NCBI GenBank assembly: GCA_002352605.1
Contig: DEIP01000072.1
Location: 1 to 10,865 of the forward strand
Length of the DNA: 10,865 nt
Direction: 5' to 3'
Origin: Desulfobacteraceae bacterium UBA2771
GTDB taxonomy: Bacteria; Desulfobacterota; Desulfobacteria; Desulfobacterales; Desulfosarcinaceae
Shown here piece after piece: positions 1-6,689 of this stretch (within the stretch, counting starts at the first letter, position 1; the number at the start of each line of letters is the position of its first letter). Position numbers and translations under genes: made by a program. The notes below the pieces were generated by a model. It was not told the DNA's origin, made no database searches, and saw nothing but the letters and a program-made list of their open reading frames with translations.

Positions 1-18
1 TTATTTTTTCGCGAACCC

Positions 19-1752
19 TTAGCCTTTGATCACCCGGGGCGTCAGCATCTGGTGTTGGGGACAGATAGATTTTGGGTTCTGGTAAACGCAGCCGGCAAAA
101 GCGGCGAGGTAACGCCTGATTTCCGACATCTTGACCACCTCATCCACGAAACCATTTTTGGCACAGTAGGCCGGCCGTGAATAGTCGTGGTATTCCTGAG
201 CCATCTGGTTCATCTTATCGATAACCGGCTGCAGGGGTTTGCCGGCATTCTTCTCCTTGACCAGCCGTCTTGAAAAGCTGGCTGCAGCCGCCGTTTCCCC
301 GTGCATCACGTATATCTCCGTCGTGGGCACCCCCAGGGTCAGTGCGTTGTGTCGGTTGGCCGTAGGACCGCCCATCACATAGTGGGCCGCGGCCGTGCCT
401 TTTCGCAGCACCAGCAGCAGCTGGGGCACATCGGTGGACTGAATCGAGTAGATTAGGGACTGTCCCAGGCCCAGCAATTCGGCCTTTTCGGCGATGTCGC
501 CCACGTCGATGCCGGAGGTGTCCTGAAACCAGATGATTGGCACCCGGTCGCGACCGCACAGGGTCACGAACTCGTTCATCTTGATCAGGCCCTGACGGTA
601 AAGCTTGCCACCGATACCGGGATAATCGGCATATTCGGGGTAGTCTTCCCCCAACCACCCCTGGCGGTTGCCGATCACACCCATCAGATAGCCATCGATT
701 TTTACCAGGCCGGTATAAATCTCAGGACCGTATCCCGGTTTGAATTCCATGTGTTCACTGCCGTCGACGATGCGGGCCAGCACCTGGTCGAAGTCGTAAA
801 TCTGTTTCTGGTTAATGGGAACCAGACGGTAGATGTCTTCGGCCGGAAAAAGCGGCGCTTTGGGTTCGGCCACCCGGAAAAACTTGGGATGATAGGCCGG
901 AATGTCTTTCATGTAATCCTTGACCCCGTCGAGCACCTGGGTCTCCTCCTCGTATACATAACGGAAAAAGCCCGTGCCGTCGTAGTGAATATCCACCGAT
1001 CCCGGCGGCTTGGCTTTGAACTGCGTGGCCGCATGGATCAAGGCCTCGGCACCCTCTTCGTCAAAGTACCCCTTGGGCGACATGCCACTGAGGATGCCGC
1101 CGCCGCCCACGGCAATGTTGCAATCTTTGTGGGCAAACAGGACCGTCGGGCTGATGCCCTGATATCCGCCGCCGGCCGGGTTGGTGCCGTAGATGGCTGC
1201 CAGAATGGGGATGCCGGCCTGGTTCAATTCCGCATGCCGGAAAAAGGTGGCGCCCCCGCCGCGACGGTCGGCATAGAACTTCTCCTGTTCCGTCAGTTTA
1301 ACCCCGCTGCAGTGGACCAGCCAGATCAGGGGGATATTCAGGCGTTTGGACAGATTGGTGACCCGAAGGATATTTTCTGACTGTCCGGGCAACCAGGCGC
1401 CGGCCAGGACCTTGTTGTCGAAGCCGATGATTACGGCCCATTTTCCGGAAATTTTACCGAGACCGTCCACCACGTTGGTGGTACCCTCTTCGTTGTCTTC
1501 CGGATTGTATAGGGTGTGCAGGGGAGACCAGGTACCGGGGTCCACCAGATAGTTCAGCCGCTGCCATACCGTCATCTGACCGCGGGCGTTAATTTTTTCT
1601 TCGGTGAAACCGGCCTGTTTAACCTTCTGCGCCGCCTTTTTCAAAAGATCTTCGATCTCCCTGATCTGCTTGACATTCCCCTCGGCGCTCTTGATCTGTC
1701 CGGCTTTCATTTCTCGGCCGAAACCAGGCATTTTCTCGAAATAGGGTCTCAT
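19..1752 (-). CDS. gcdA: Glutaconyl-CoA decarboxylase alpha subunit (carboxyltransferase)
   Basis: This is the cytoplasmic carboxyltransferase subunit of the biotin-dependent, Na+-translocating glutaconyl-CoA decarboxylase. It moves the carboxyl group of glutaconyl-CoA to biotin on the gamma subunit, leaving crotonyl-CoA; the membrane beta subunit then releases CO2 and exports Na+. The 577 residues are close to the roughly 587 of the Acidaminococcus GcdA as I remember it, and similarity runs from end to end: an N-terminal carboxyltransferase half with the oxyanion-type motif NPAGGGY (191-197), and a C-terminal half with GIGGKLYRQGL (379-389), IWFQDTSGIDVG (407-418) and KGTAAAHYVMGGP (451-463), ending near SICPQHQM. 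The start follows a GGGAG ribosome site 6 nt upstream, and the stop is TAA. It is the last gene seen in the catabolic operon, 36 nt after the preceding gene. The beta, gamma and delta subunits are not in the window. A related acyl-CoA carboxylase carboxyltransferase is possible, but the full-length GcdA pattern makes this less likely. Confidence 0.9.
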   Translation of the reverse strand: MRPYFEKMPGFGREMKAGQIKSAEGNVKQIREIEDLLKKAAQKVKQAGFTEEKINARGQMTVWQRLNYLVDPGTWSPLHTLYNPEDNEEGTTNVVDGLGKISGKWAVIIGFDNKVLAGAWLPGQSENILRVTNLSKRLNIPLIWLVHCSGVKLTEQEKFYADRRGGGATFFRHAELNQAGIPILAAIYGTNPAGGGYQGISPTVLFAHKDCNIAVGGGGILSGMSPKGYFDEEGAEALIHAATQFKAKPPGSVDIHYDGTGFFRYVYEEETQVLDGVKDYMKDIPAYHPKFFRVAEPKAPLFPAEDIYRLVPINQKQIYDFDQVLARIVDGSEHMEFKPGYGPEIYTGLVKIDGYLMGVIGNRQGWLGEDYPEYADYPGIGGKLYRQGLIKMNEFVTLCGRDRVPIIWFQDTSGIDVGDIAEKAELLGLGQSLIYSIQSTDVPQLLLVLRKGTAAAHYVMGGPTANRHNALTLGVPTTEIYVMHGETAAAASFSRRLVKEKNAGKPLQPVIDKMNQMAQEYHDYSRPAYCAKNGFVDEVVKMSEIRRYLAAFAGCVYQNPKSICPQHQMLTPRVIKG

Positions 1753-1788
1753 GGTTTCACTCCCGAATCGGTTTTAATGGTTTATCCA

Positions 1789-2181
1789 TTAGCCGGCGAT
1801 GGGCCACCGGCCCTTCTCCTTCAATACGTCTCTGAGCACCTTTAAAGCGGTATTTACCGTTGGGATGCCGCCGTAGGTAAAGGTCTGGAAAATCACCTCG
1901 GCAAGTTCCTGCGGTGTGCAGCCCACATTCAACGCAGCCTTGATGTGCAGCTTGAGCTCATCCGGTCTTGACAGTACGGTCAACACGGCCACCGTCACCA
2001 GCTGCCGCGTAGGATGGGAAATTTTCTCACGGGCGTACAGCTTGCCGGTGATAAAAAGGGATAAATCCTTTCCCAGATCCTTATCAAAGGAACGCCACAA
2101 TTCGAAAGGTTTTTCACCTTCGACATCTTTGAAGTAGAGGGCGCCGGTGGCTTTGGTTTTTTCTACCACATCGTCACTCAT
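1789..2181 (-). CDS. Carboxymuconolactone decarboxylase family protein
   Basis: This 130-residue cytoplasmic protein has the helical fold signature of the CMD/AhpD superfamily and is closer to the PcaC branch. The core is the stretch from RQLVTVAVLTVL (59-70) through DELKLHIKAALNVG (74-87) to QTFTYGGIPTVNTALKVL (99-116). His79 lies in the helix that carries the conserved histidine in PcaC-type proteins. The CxxC peroxidase pair of AhpD is absent; the only cysteine is Cys88. A role in protocatechuate ring cleavage is unlikely next to anaerobic CoA-ester genes, so the substrate is unknown; a helper role in glutaryl-CoA or aromatic acid degradation is inference from position only. Its ATG overlaps the TGA of the upstream dehydrogenase remnant (ATGA), indicating translational coupling, and gcdA follows 36 nt downstream. 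The stop is TAA. Confidence 0.8.
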   Translation of the reverse strand: MSDDVVEKTKATGALYFKDVEGEKPFELWRSFDKDLGKDLSLFITGKLYAREKISHPTRQLVTVAVLTVLSRPDELKLHIKAALNVGCTPQELAEVIFQTFTYGGIPTVNTALKVLRDVLKEKGRWPIAG

Positions 2182-2393
2182 AACATGGTTCCCTGTCTAC
2201 AATTCATTCGCAACCGGCAAACCGGAATCACCGTGCCGAAGAAACCCGGCTCGCCCATGGGTTGGATGGCCTCCTCGTAGGGAAAATAGTGCTCCTTGTC
2301 CCACTGGTCCGCATTGGGGGCGATCTTCTTGTTGGCAAATTCGCGTACCGCCTTGGGCAGCATCTCCAGTTCCTTGGTCAGCTGAAAATCCAT
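2178..2393 (-). pseudogene. Truncated acyl-CoA dehydrogenase, probable glutaryl-CoA dehydrogenase (GdhDes-like) remnant
   Basis: An open frame of 71 codons starts with about 57 residues that match the N-terminal helical domain of an acyl-CoA dehydrogenase (MDFQLTKELEML at 1-12, then PYEEAIQPMGEPGFFGTVIP at 38-57). The family normally continues with EEYGG and about 320 more residues carrying the FAD site, catalytic Glu and substrate pocket. Here an unrelated 14-residue tail follows and ends at TGA. The start resembles, from memory, the non-decarboxylating glutaryl-CoA dehydrogenase of Desulfococcus, which would feed the glutaconyl-CoA decarboxylase encoded two genes on. In another frame the bases after the junction read GLPVANEL and then TAG (2197-2199), which could be the original C-terminus, so an out-of-frame internal deletion of roughly 1 kb is inferred. 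The start has a good GGAGAG site and lies 9 nt after dctM. The product cannot be an active dehydrogenase. An assembly collapse is an alternative. Confidence 0.8.
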
Positions 2394-2402
2394 GATCTCT
2401 CC

Positions 2403-3695
2403 TTATACGAATCCCATCATTTTGGGGATCCACAACACCACATCGGGAAAGAAGGTCAGCAACAGGAGAACAAATATCTGAATGGCGATAAAGGGCATCA
2501 CCGCCTTGGATACAAAGATCAGGTCCCGGTTGGCGATCGCCCCGGTGATATACAAACTGACCCCCATGGGCGGTGTGCAGTAGCCGATGGCCAGATTCAC
2601 CGTCATGATCAGCCCGAAATGCATCCAGTTGATCTCGAAGGCATTCAGCATTGGCAAAAATACAGGGCCAAGGATCATGGTGGCCGAGATGATGTCCATG
2701 AACATGCCCACGACCAGCAGCAGCGCATTCATTGCAAGCAGGAAGACAGCCGGCGATGAAACGGCGGAAAGGACGGTTTCCGTAATCCGGCCCGGAATGT
2801 CTTCCAGGGTCAGCAGGCGACCGAAGCAGGTGGCACCGGCCACGATGATCAGCAGCGTGGCCGATGTGACCGCCGAATTGACGGTAATCAGTTTAACCTG
2901 GCTGAATTTCATGGATCTATGGATGAACAGTTCCACGATGAAGGCGTATACACAGGCGACCACCGCCGCCTCGTTGGCGGTAAAGATACCGGAAAAAATC
3001 CCTCCGAAAATAATCACCGGCAGCATCAGCGACCAGAACCCTTCCTTGAATACGGCAAGAATATCCATGAAAGACGGAATCGGCATGCGTACAATCTCTT
3101 TTTTGTTTCTGAAAAAGAGATAGGAATAGAGGCACGTCAGAAACATGATCAACACCCCGGGCAAAAAGCCGGTGAGAAACAGTCCCTCGAGGGATACGTT
3201 GCTGATCATGGAGTAGAGGATCATGCCGATGCTCGGTGGTATGATCACGCCCAGGTTCGGTGATGTGGTCATCAGCCCCAGCGTGTATTTTTCAGGGTAA
3301 CCATTATCCAGCAACGCGGGAATCATGAATCCGCCCAGCGCCACGACTGTGGCGACGGTTGAACCCGAAATGGCGCCGAACAGGCCACAGGCCAGCACAC
3401 CGGCCATCCCCAGCCCCCCCGGCAGCCAGCTGACCAGCGCGTTGGCCATCTTGATCAGCTTTTCCACAATGGACCCGGCGGTCATGATGTTGCCGCACAA
3501 GATGAAAAACAGCACCACGACCAGGGCAAAATTGTCCATGCTCCGGAAAATGGTCTGAAACAGCAAGAGCAGGGGAAGGTCGGTAAAAAATAGGAATCCG
3601 AGGACGGCGGTAAAAAACAGGCACATGAAGACGGGAATGTAGGCGGCCATGCACCCCAGCAGAATCAACAGGATGATGATGTCGCTTAACTGCAT
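2403..3695 (-). CDS. dctM: TRAP transporter large permease, DctM family
   Basis: This is the 12-helix-type transport subunit of a tripartite ATP-independent periplasmic transporter. It carries an organic acid delivered by DctP across the inner membrane, with Na+ as the usual coupling ion. The 430-residue length is typical. The N-terminal half shows the family scoop motif: GAISGSTVATVVALGGFMIP (107-126), then GYPEKYTLGLMTTSPNLGVI (132-151) and IPPSIGMILYS (152-162). The C-terminal half has GIFTANEAAVVACVYAF (236-252) and the second conserved loop YCTPPMGVSLYITGAIA (372-388). The rest is almost entirely membrane segments. An AAGGAGCTC ribosome site overlaps the end of dctQ, and the gap to dctQ is only 13 nt, so the two are co-translated. 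The stop is TAA. The substrate cannot be read from this subunit; the downstream genes suggest a dicarboxylate such as glutarate or an aromatic acid (inference). Confidence 0.93.
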   Translation of the reverse strand: MQLSDIIILLILLGCMAAYIPVFMCLFFTAVLGFLFFTDLPLLLLFQTIFRSMDNFALVVVLFFILCGNIMTAGSIVEKLIKMANALVSWLPGGLGMAGVLACGLFGAISGSTVATVVALGGFMIPALLDNGYPEKYTLGLMTTSPNLGVIIPPSIGMILYSMISNVSLEGLFLTGFLPGVLIMFLTCLYSYLFFRNKKEIVRMPIPSFMDILAVFKEGFWSLMLPVIIFGGIFSGIFTANEAAVVACVYAFIVELFIHRSMKFSQVKLITVNSAVTSATLLIIVAGATCFGRLLTLEDIPGRITETVLSAVSSPAVFLLAMNALLLVVGMFMDIISATMILGPVFLPMLNAFEINWMHFGLIMTVNLAIGYCTPPMGVSLYITGAIANRDLIFVSKAVMPFIAIQIFVLLLLTFFPDVVLWIPKMMGFV

Positions 3696-3708
3696 AAATA
3701 TGAGCTCC

Positions 3709-4320
3709 TTAGTTTTTCAATTTCTTTGGATTGGCCCCCTTCAGGCGTCTTTCTGGGGACTGAGTGAAGTCCTGGTAAATGATGTGAAGGGTCCTCAGAA
3801 ACATCAACACCCCGGTCAACGGTAAGATAGCATACAAATAGCCAAGCGGAATCTGAAGGATCAACGTCTTTTGGAAGGTTCTGGCCTGTAACGCGGCCAT
3901 CTGCCACCCGTAGTACATCATCAATGTTGAAAAAATTAGAACCGCCCCGTTGCTGAAATGGGTTAACGCCGTTTTTAGTTTGGGTATGAGTTGTACCGAT
4001 GCATCGATCTTGATCATCGAACGGTTTTTTACGGCAACGCAACAACCGATGAAGGTTGTGTAGATAATGACTTCACGAACCAGCTCTTCCGACCATGCCA
4101 GGGTATAGTTGAATCCATAGCGCAAGACCACGTTTAAAAACAAAGCGATCAATGCAAAGACAACACTGATCAGCAGTGTCCACTCTTCAAAACGGGTAAG
4201 CCATCGATCGATAGCCGTTAACACGGTTTCTTTGCGGCCATAAGGGAGTAAAAAGGCAAAAGATGAAAGACCCACAGCCGTCAGGGTGAAAATAAGCGGA
4301 TAAATCGAGTGGTTTGCCAT
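3709..4320 (-). CDS. dctQ: TRAP transporter small permease, DctQ family
   Basis: This is the small membrane subunit that pairs with DctM and is required for assembly and docking of the binding protein. At 203 residues it is somewhat longer than many DctQ proteins. The canonical four helices are visible at about residues 47-69 (TLLISVVFALIALFLNVVL), 86-97, 124-140 and 160-181. The DctQ hallmarks LAWSEELVRE (79-88) and a following segment with KNRSMIKID (98-106) are present. There is an additional hydrophobic segment at about residues 7-27 ahead of the usual first helix, so either this family member has five helices or the first serves as a signal anchor. The tail is basic (RRLKGANPKKLKN). It sits between dctP (82 nt upstream, with a hairpin in the gap) and dctM. 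The stop is TAA. Identity is secure from position and motifs; sequence conservation in this family is low. Confidence 0.88.
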   Translation of the reverse strand: MANHSIYPLIFTLTAVGLSSFAFLLPYGRKETVLTAIDRWLTRFEEWTLLISVVFALIALFLNVVLRYGFNYTLAWSEELVREVIIYTTFIGCCVAVKNRSMIKIDASVQLIPKLKTALTHFSNGAVLIFSTLMMYYGWQMAALQARTFQKTLILQIPLGYLYAILPLTGVLMFLRTLHIIYQDFTQSPERRLKGANPKKLKN

Positions 4321-4353
4321 AAAATAGACCTATCGAGCGAAGTTTACATAAGC

Positions 4354-4378
4354 AAGGGGCCGACATAGCCGGCCCCTT
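4354..4378 (-). promoter_or_regulatory. Stem-loop between dctP and dctQ
   Basis: A perfect 9-bp GC-rich stem (AAGGGGCCG against CGGCCCCTT) with a 7-nt loop lies in the 82-nt gap between dctP and dctQ. On the transcribed strand it is followed by TTGCTT rather than a clean U-run, so it is a poor intrinsic terminator. A 3'-end-stabilising or partial-termination hairpin that keeps dctP message above dctQM is more likely, since the binding protein is needed in excess. The stem is seen directly; the role is inference. Confidence 0.6.
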
Positions 4379-4402
4379 TTAAAACGTTGCAACATAGCTT
4401 TT

Positions 4403-5485
4403 TCAGGGTTTGTAACCCATGAATTCCTGAACCTCTCCCAGGAATTTGGTCGGCCGGTAGGTATCGCCGGGATAAAGTTTATTAATCTCATCCGCATACT
4501 TCACGTGGGCGACATCCCCCTTGCTCTTGACCCACGCCAGATCTTCTTCGGACAACTTGTAAAACAGGACGCCGGCTTTGGAAGCATTCGTGATTTGAAC
4601 CGCCTCCTGAACCTTGGCTTCCGCCCGAATTTTGATGCAAACGTCGTGGACAACCGACTTAAAGGTCTCTTGCAGATCGGCCGGCAGATTGTTTACCCAA
4701 GCCTTGTTGAAAATCCAGATAAACAAGCCCTGTGCATAGTCAAGGTAGGTGTAATATTTACACACTTCAAATTTTTTAGTAATATTGCAAACCGTGGGCG
4801 TATGATCCAAACCGGTGATGACCCCCTGTTTCAGCGCAACAGGCACATCCGGCCAGGGCATAACCACCGGGTTGAAACCGCACTCTTTGTAAAATATTTG
4901 GTTCACTGCGGCCTCTGCGGTACGGAATTTTATCTTATTCGCTTCCTTGATGTTAGTGACGGGAGTGACCGTCGCCCATCCATAGTTTCCATAGGAGGTA
5001 ATATCCAACCCCATAATTCCCTGATGGTCCATGGCATTCATGTAATGGTCAAACAATTTGCCTGATCCAACAAATTTGTCGAGTTTGTCAAACGAATTGA
5101 TGAGAAACGGCAGATTGATCAAACCAAAGCGTGGGCCAAGGTTGGTCGCCGCTACGGAACTGACGCCCATCCCCTGAATGGCGCCCATCTGCAACTGGTT
5201 TAGCACCTCGACTTCGCCGCCCAGCATGGAAAACGGCTTGTAATCGACGTAGATCCGGCCGTCGGTTCGTTTCCATAACTCGTCACGAATGGCAAAACCG
5301 GCGTAAGCGCCTTTAATCACGGGATGCGACACGTTGGAAACGATGCATTTGTATTTTGCACCGGATGGGTCAAAACTCGGTTTCCATGCATCAATGAAAG
5401 GTTTCTTGGCAAATCCAGGACTGAACCACAAACCAATAATCACCAGCATCACACATACAATCTTGACTTTTCTGTTACCAATCAT
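4403..5485 (-). CDS. dctP: TRAP transporter periplasmic substrate-binding protein, DctP family
   Basis: This is the periplasmic receptor that captures the substrate for DctQM. The first 26 residues form a signal peptide: basic MIGNRKVK, a hydrophobic core (VCVMLVIIGLWF) and a likely cleavage after SPGFA. The mature part has the DctP layout: a first lobe with the region KPFSMLGGEVEVLNQLQMGA (83-102), then the conserved segment EANKIKFRTAEAAVNQIF (181-198), where Arg188 is the position that usually makes the salt bridge to a substrate carboxylate, followed by MPWPDVPVALKQGVITGLDH (209-228). The length of 360 residues is normal. The start is fixed by an AAGGAGGAG ribosome site 5-6 nt upstream. 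It is the first gene of the operon and stops with TGA. The ligand is a carboxylate by family rule; which one cannot be told from sequence alone. Confidence 0.92.
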   Translation of the reverse strand: MIGNRKVKIVCVMLVIIGLWFSPGFAKKPFIDAWKPSFDPSGAKYKCIVSNVSHPVIKGAYAGFAIRDELWKRTDGRIYVDYKPFSMLGGEVEVLNQLQMGAIQGMGVSSVAATNLGPRFGLINLPFLINSFDKLDKFVGSGKLFDHYMNAMDHQGIMGLDITSYGNYGWATVTPVTNIKEANKIKFRTAEAAVNQIFYKECGFNPVVMPWPDVPVALKQGVITGLDHTPTVCNITKKFEVCKYYTYLDYAQGLFIWIFNKAWVNNLPADLQETFKSVVHDVCIKIRAEAKVQEAVQITNASKAGVLFYKLSEEDLAWVKSKGDVAHVKYADEINKLYPGDTYRPTKFLGEVQEFMGYKP

Positions 5486-5583
5486 CCGGCTCCTCCTTTG
5501 GTTCTCCCGCTGTTAAAAAAACGACACCTAACAAGCTACTTAACAGCCACTAATTTTCTAAGTCGATGCAAATTTTAAATGCG

Positions 5584-5598
5584 TTTCATCAAATGAAA
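5584..5598. repeat. Short inverted repeat, possible operator
   Basis: TTTCAT, three bases CAA, then ATGAAA form a perfect 6-3-6 inverted repeat, about 100 bp before the dctP start and upstream of the weak sigma-54-like site. The size suits a dimeric regulator's operator, but such repeats occur by chance in AT-rich DNA. The symmetry is seen; the function is a guess. Confidence 0.3.
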
Positions 5599-5609
5599 TT
5601 CCTTCGGGT

Positions 5610-5637
5610 CGGATTTCCCAACAGATTGGTGAATCCG
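5610..5637 (-). other. Stem-loop in dctP upstream region
   Basis: On the minus strand CGGATT and AATCCG form a 6-bp outer stem, then a 2x2 internal loop (CA against GA), then CCAA with TTGG closing a TCTG tetraloop. A competing pairing is possible because TTTCCC just upstream (about 5643-5638) can pair with GGGAAA (5619-5614), so two mutually exclusive folds can be drawn. Whether this part is transcribed is unknown. Confidence 0.35.
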
Positions 5638-5716
5638 GGAAAATCGGTTCGACGGCTCATTAGCGGCCGCATTCCATTTTTCATTTCCGGCCCGCGGCAA
5701 GCTGGTGGGAATCTTC

Positions 5717-5754
5717 ACGGCATGGATAAAATCGTTTCCCGGTCCGCATGCCGT
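5717..5754 (-). other. Inverted repeat with 8-bp arms in dctP upstream region
   Basis: ACGGCATG (5717-5724) and CATGCCGT (5747-5754) are perfect reverse complements separated by 22 bases. It could be a hairpin in a leader RNA or two half-sites for a regulator. An 8-bp pair in a region this size is only mildly unexpected by chance. Confidence 0.35.
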
Positions 5755-6017
5755 AACGGTTGAGGGGTTACCAAGACGCCAAAAAGAAGACAACGCAGGC
5801 GTATCTGGCAATACACCTAAAAACCCGCAATGGTATCGGCTATATTTAATACTTTTATATCTTGTCGCACGCACGATTCAGGGGATAATACCTGATCCGA
5901 TGCTGATGGGCCGGAAGATTACGGATGTAAAAATGAGCGCGTAACTACGGCCATTCGCACTCTTTTCTATAAAAACAGGAGAAAAAAGTCAAAGGGTTTC
6001 ATCGAAGACGGGATGAT

Positions 6018-6046
6018 AAAAAGGGCCCTGCCGGAGCAGGGCCTTT
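6018..6046 (-). terminator. Intrinsic terminator after rplQ
   Basis: On the minus strand AAAGGCCCTGC, a TCCG loop and GCAGGGCCCTTTTT form a strong hairpin of about 11 bp with one bulged base, directly followed by a U-run. It lies 27 nt past the rplQ stop and ends the ribosomal protein operon, separating it from the dct block. Confidence 0.9.
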
Positions 6047-6072
6047 GGGGAATAAACAAGATGGGGGAAGAC

Positions 6073-6681
6073 TTATTTGTCGGTTTCGGCTGAATCCGTT
6101 CCTGCCTTACCATCTTTTTCGGGTGAGGCGCCCTTCTCGGGAGCTTCCGTTTCAGCGCTATTCGCTCCGGTTTCAACGTCGGCGGCTTCGGACGGCGTAT
6201 CTGTTTCAACCGGCGCCGGTCTGTCTGCGGCCGGTGCGATGGTCTCTACCGCCTTGGGTTCGCCAACCGCTGGTTTTTCCACTTCGTTGGATTTAATTTT
6301 TTTCATCTCGGTCGTTTTCGTATCATCCTGGCTTGTCAGCTCGACAAGGGTAAGGGATGCCGCATCGCCGGGTCGACGGCCGATTTTAACAATCCGCGTG
6401 TAGCCGCCGTGGATTGATCCGAACCGCTCAGGCGCCTCTTCAAAAATTTTTTGTACGACATCTTTTTCACGAACGATGGACATGGCCATCCGTCTGGCGT
6501 GAAGGTCGCCGCGTTTGGCCAACGTCACGATATGGTCGGCCCACCTTCGAAGCTCTTTGGCCTTTGCATCAGTGGTTGTGATGCGGTCATGCTTGAGCAG
6601 CGATGTCACCATATTTCTGAACATCGCCTGTCTGTGGCTCGTGGTCCGATTGAGTTTTACACCGCTTTTTCTATGTCTCAT
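6073..6681 (-). CDS. rplQ: Ribosomal protein L17 (bL17) with long acidic C-terminal extension
   Basis: bL17 is a large-subunit protein near the exit tunnel. The core (about residues 1-117) is canonical: MRHRKSGVKLNRTTSHRQAM at the start, then KAKELRRWADHIVTLAKRGD (40-59), FEEAPERFGSIHGGYTRIVK (80-99) and GRRPGDAASLTLVEL (101-115). Typical bL17 stops around residues 117-130, but here about 80 more residues follow, a low-complexity tail rich in Glu, Ala, Pro, Thr and Asp (18 acidic against 7 basic residues from 131 to 202). It is probably disordered. The frame is open and clean with a TAA stop, so the tail is encoded rather than a missed stop within the core. The gene follows rpoA by 8 nt, with its ribosome site (GGGGAG) inside the end of rpoA. 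It is the last gene of the operon. Confidence 0.95.
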   Translation of the reverse strand: MRHRKSGVKLNRTTSHRQAMFRNMVTSLLKHDRITTTDAKAKELRRWADHIVTLAKRGDLHARRMAMSIVREKDVVQKIFEEAPERFGSIHGGYTRIVKIGRRPGDAASLTLVELTSQDDTKTTEMKKIKSNEVEKPAVGEPKAVETIAPAADRPAPVETDTPSEAADVETGANSAETEAPEKGASPEKDGKAGTDSAETDK

Positions 6682-6689
6682 TGGAACGT

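Larger units (their letters stand above)
5486..6017. other. Intergenic region upstream of dctP, no convincing gene, several inverted repeats
   Basis: About 530 bases separate the ribosomal operon terminator from dctP. Open frames of up to 99 codons exist on both strands, but they begin with GTG without a ribosome site, overlap one another and show no family I recognise, so I call none of them. The segment should hold the dctP promoter. A weak sigma-54-like match with GG-N10-GC geometry (TGGC...AGCT, 5534-5549, minus strand) lies about 50 nt before the dctP start, but its -12 half is TAGC rather than TTGC. Three inverted repeats are listed separately. A 7-base T run precedes the dctP ribosome site. 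The segment from about 5600 to 5820 is less AT-rich than the rest and may be a structured RNA leader or a decayed or repeated element. Confidence 0.6.

Noticed and set aside
751..1380. Long plus-strand open frame of 209 codons opposite gcdA, and similar frames opposite the other genes
   Set aside because: These are antisense shadows of well-supported minus-strand genes with no recognisable protein features.
5520..5545. Integron attC-like core: CCTAAC on the plus strand near 5527 with GTTAGGT on the minus strand
   Set aside because: Only one end is present. I found no matching GTTRRRY core within the usual attC length and no integrase or cassette array.
5534..5549. Sigma-54 promoter for dctP
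   Set aside because: The GG-N10-GC spacing is met and the position is reasonable, but the -12 element is TAGC and the bases around the -24 element fit poorly. It is kept only as a note in the intergenic entry.
5575..5944. Overlapping open frames of 99 (minus) and 79 (plus) codons
   Set aside because: Both start with GTG without a ribosome site, they overlap on opposite strands, and neither resembles a known family.
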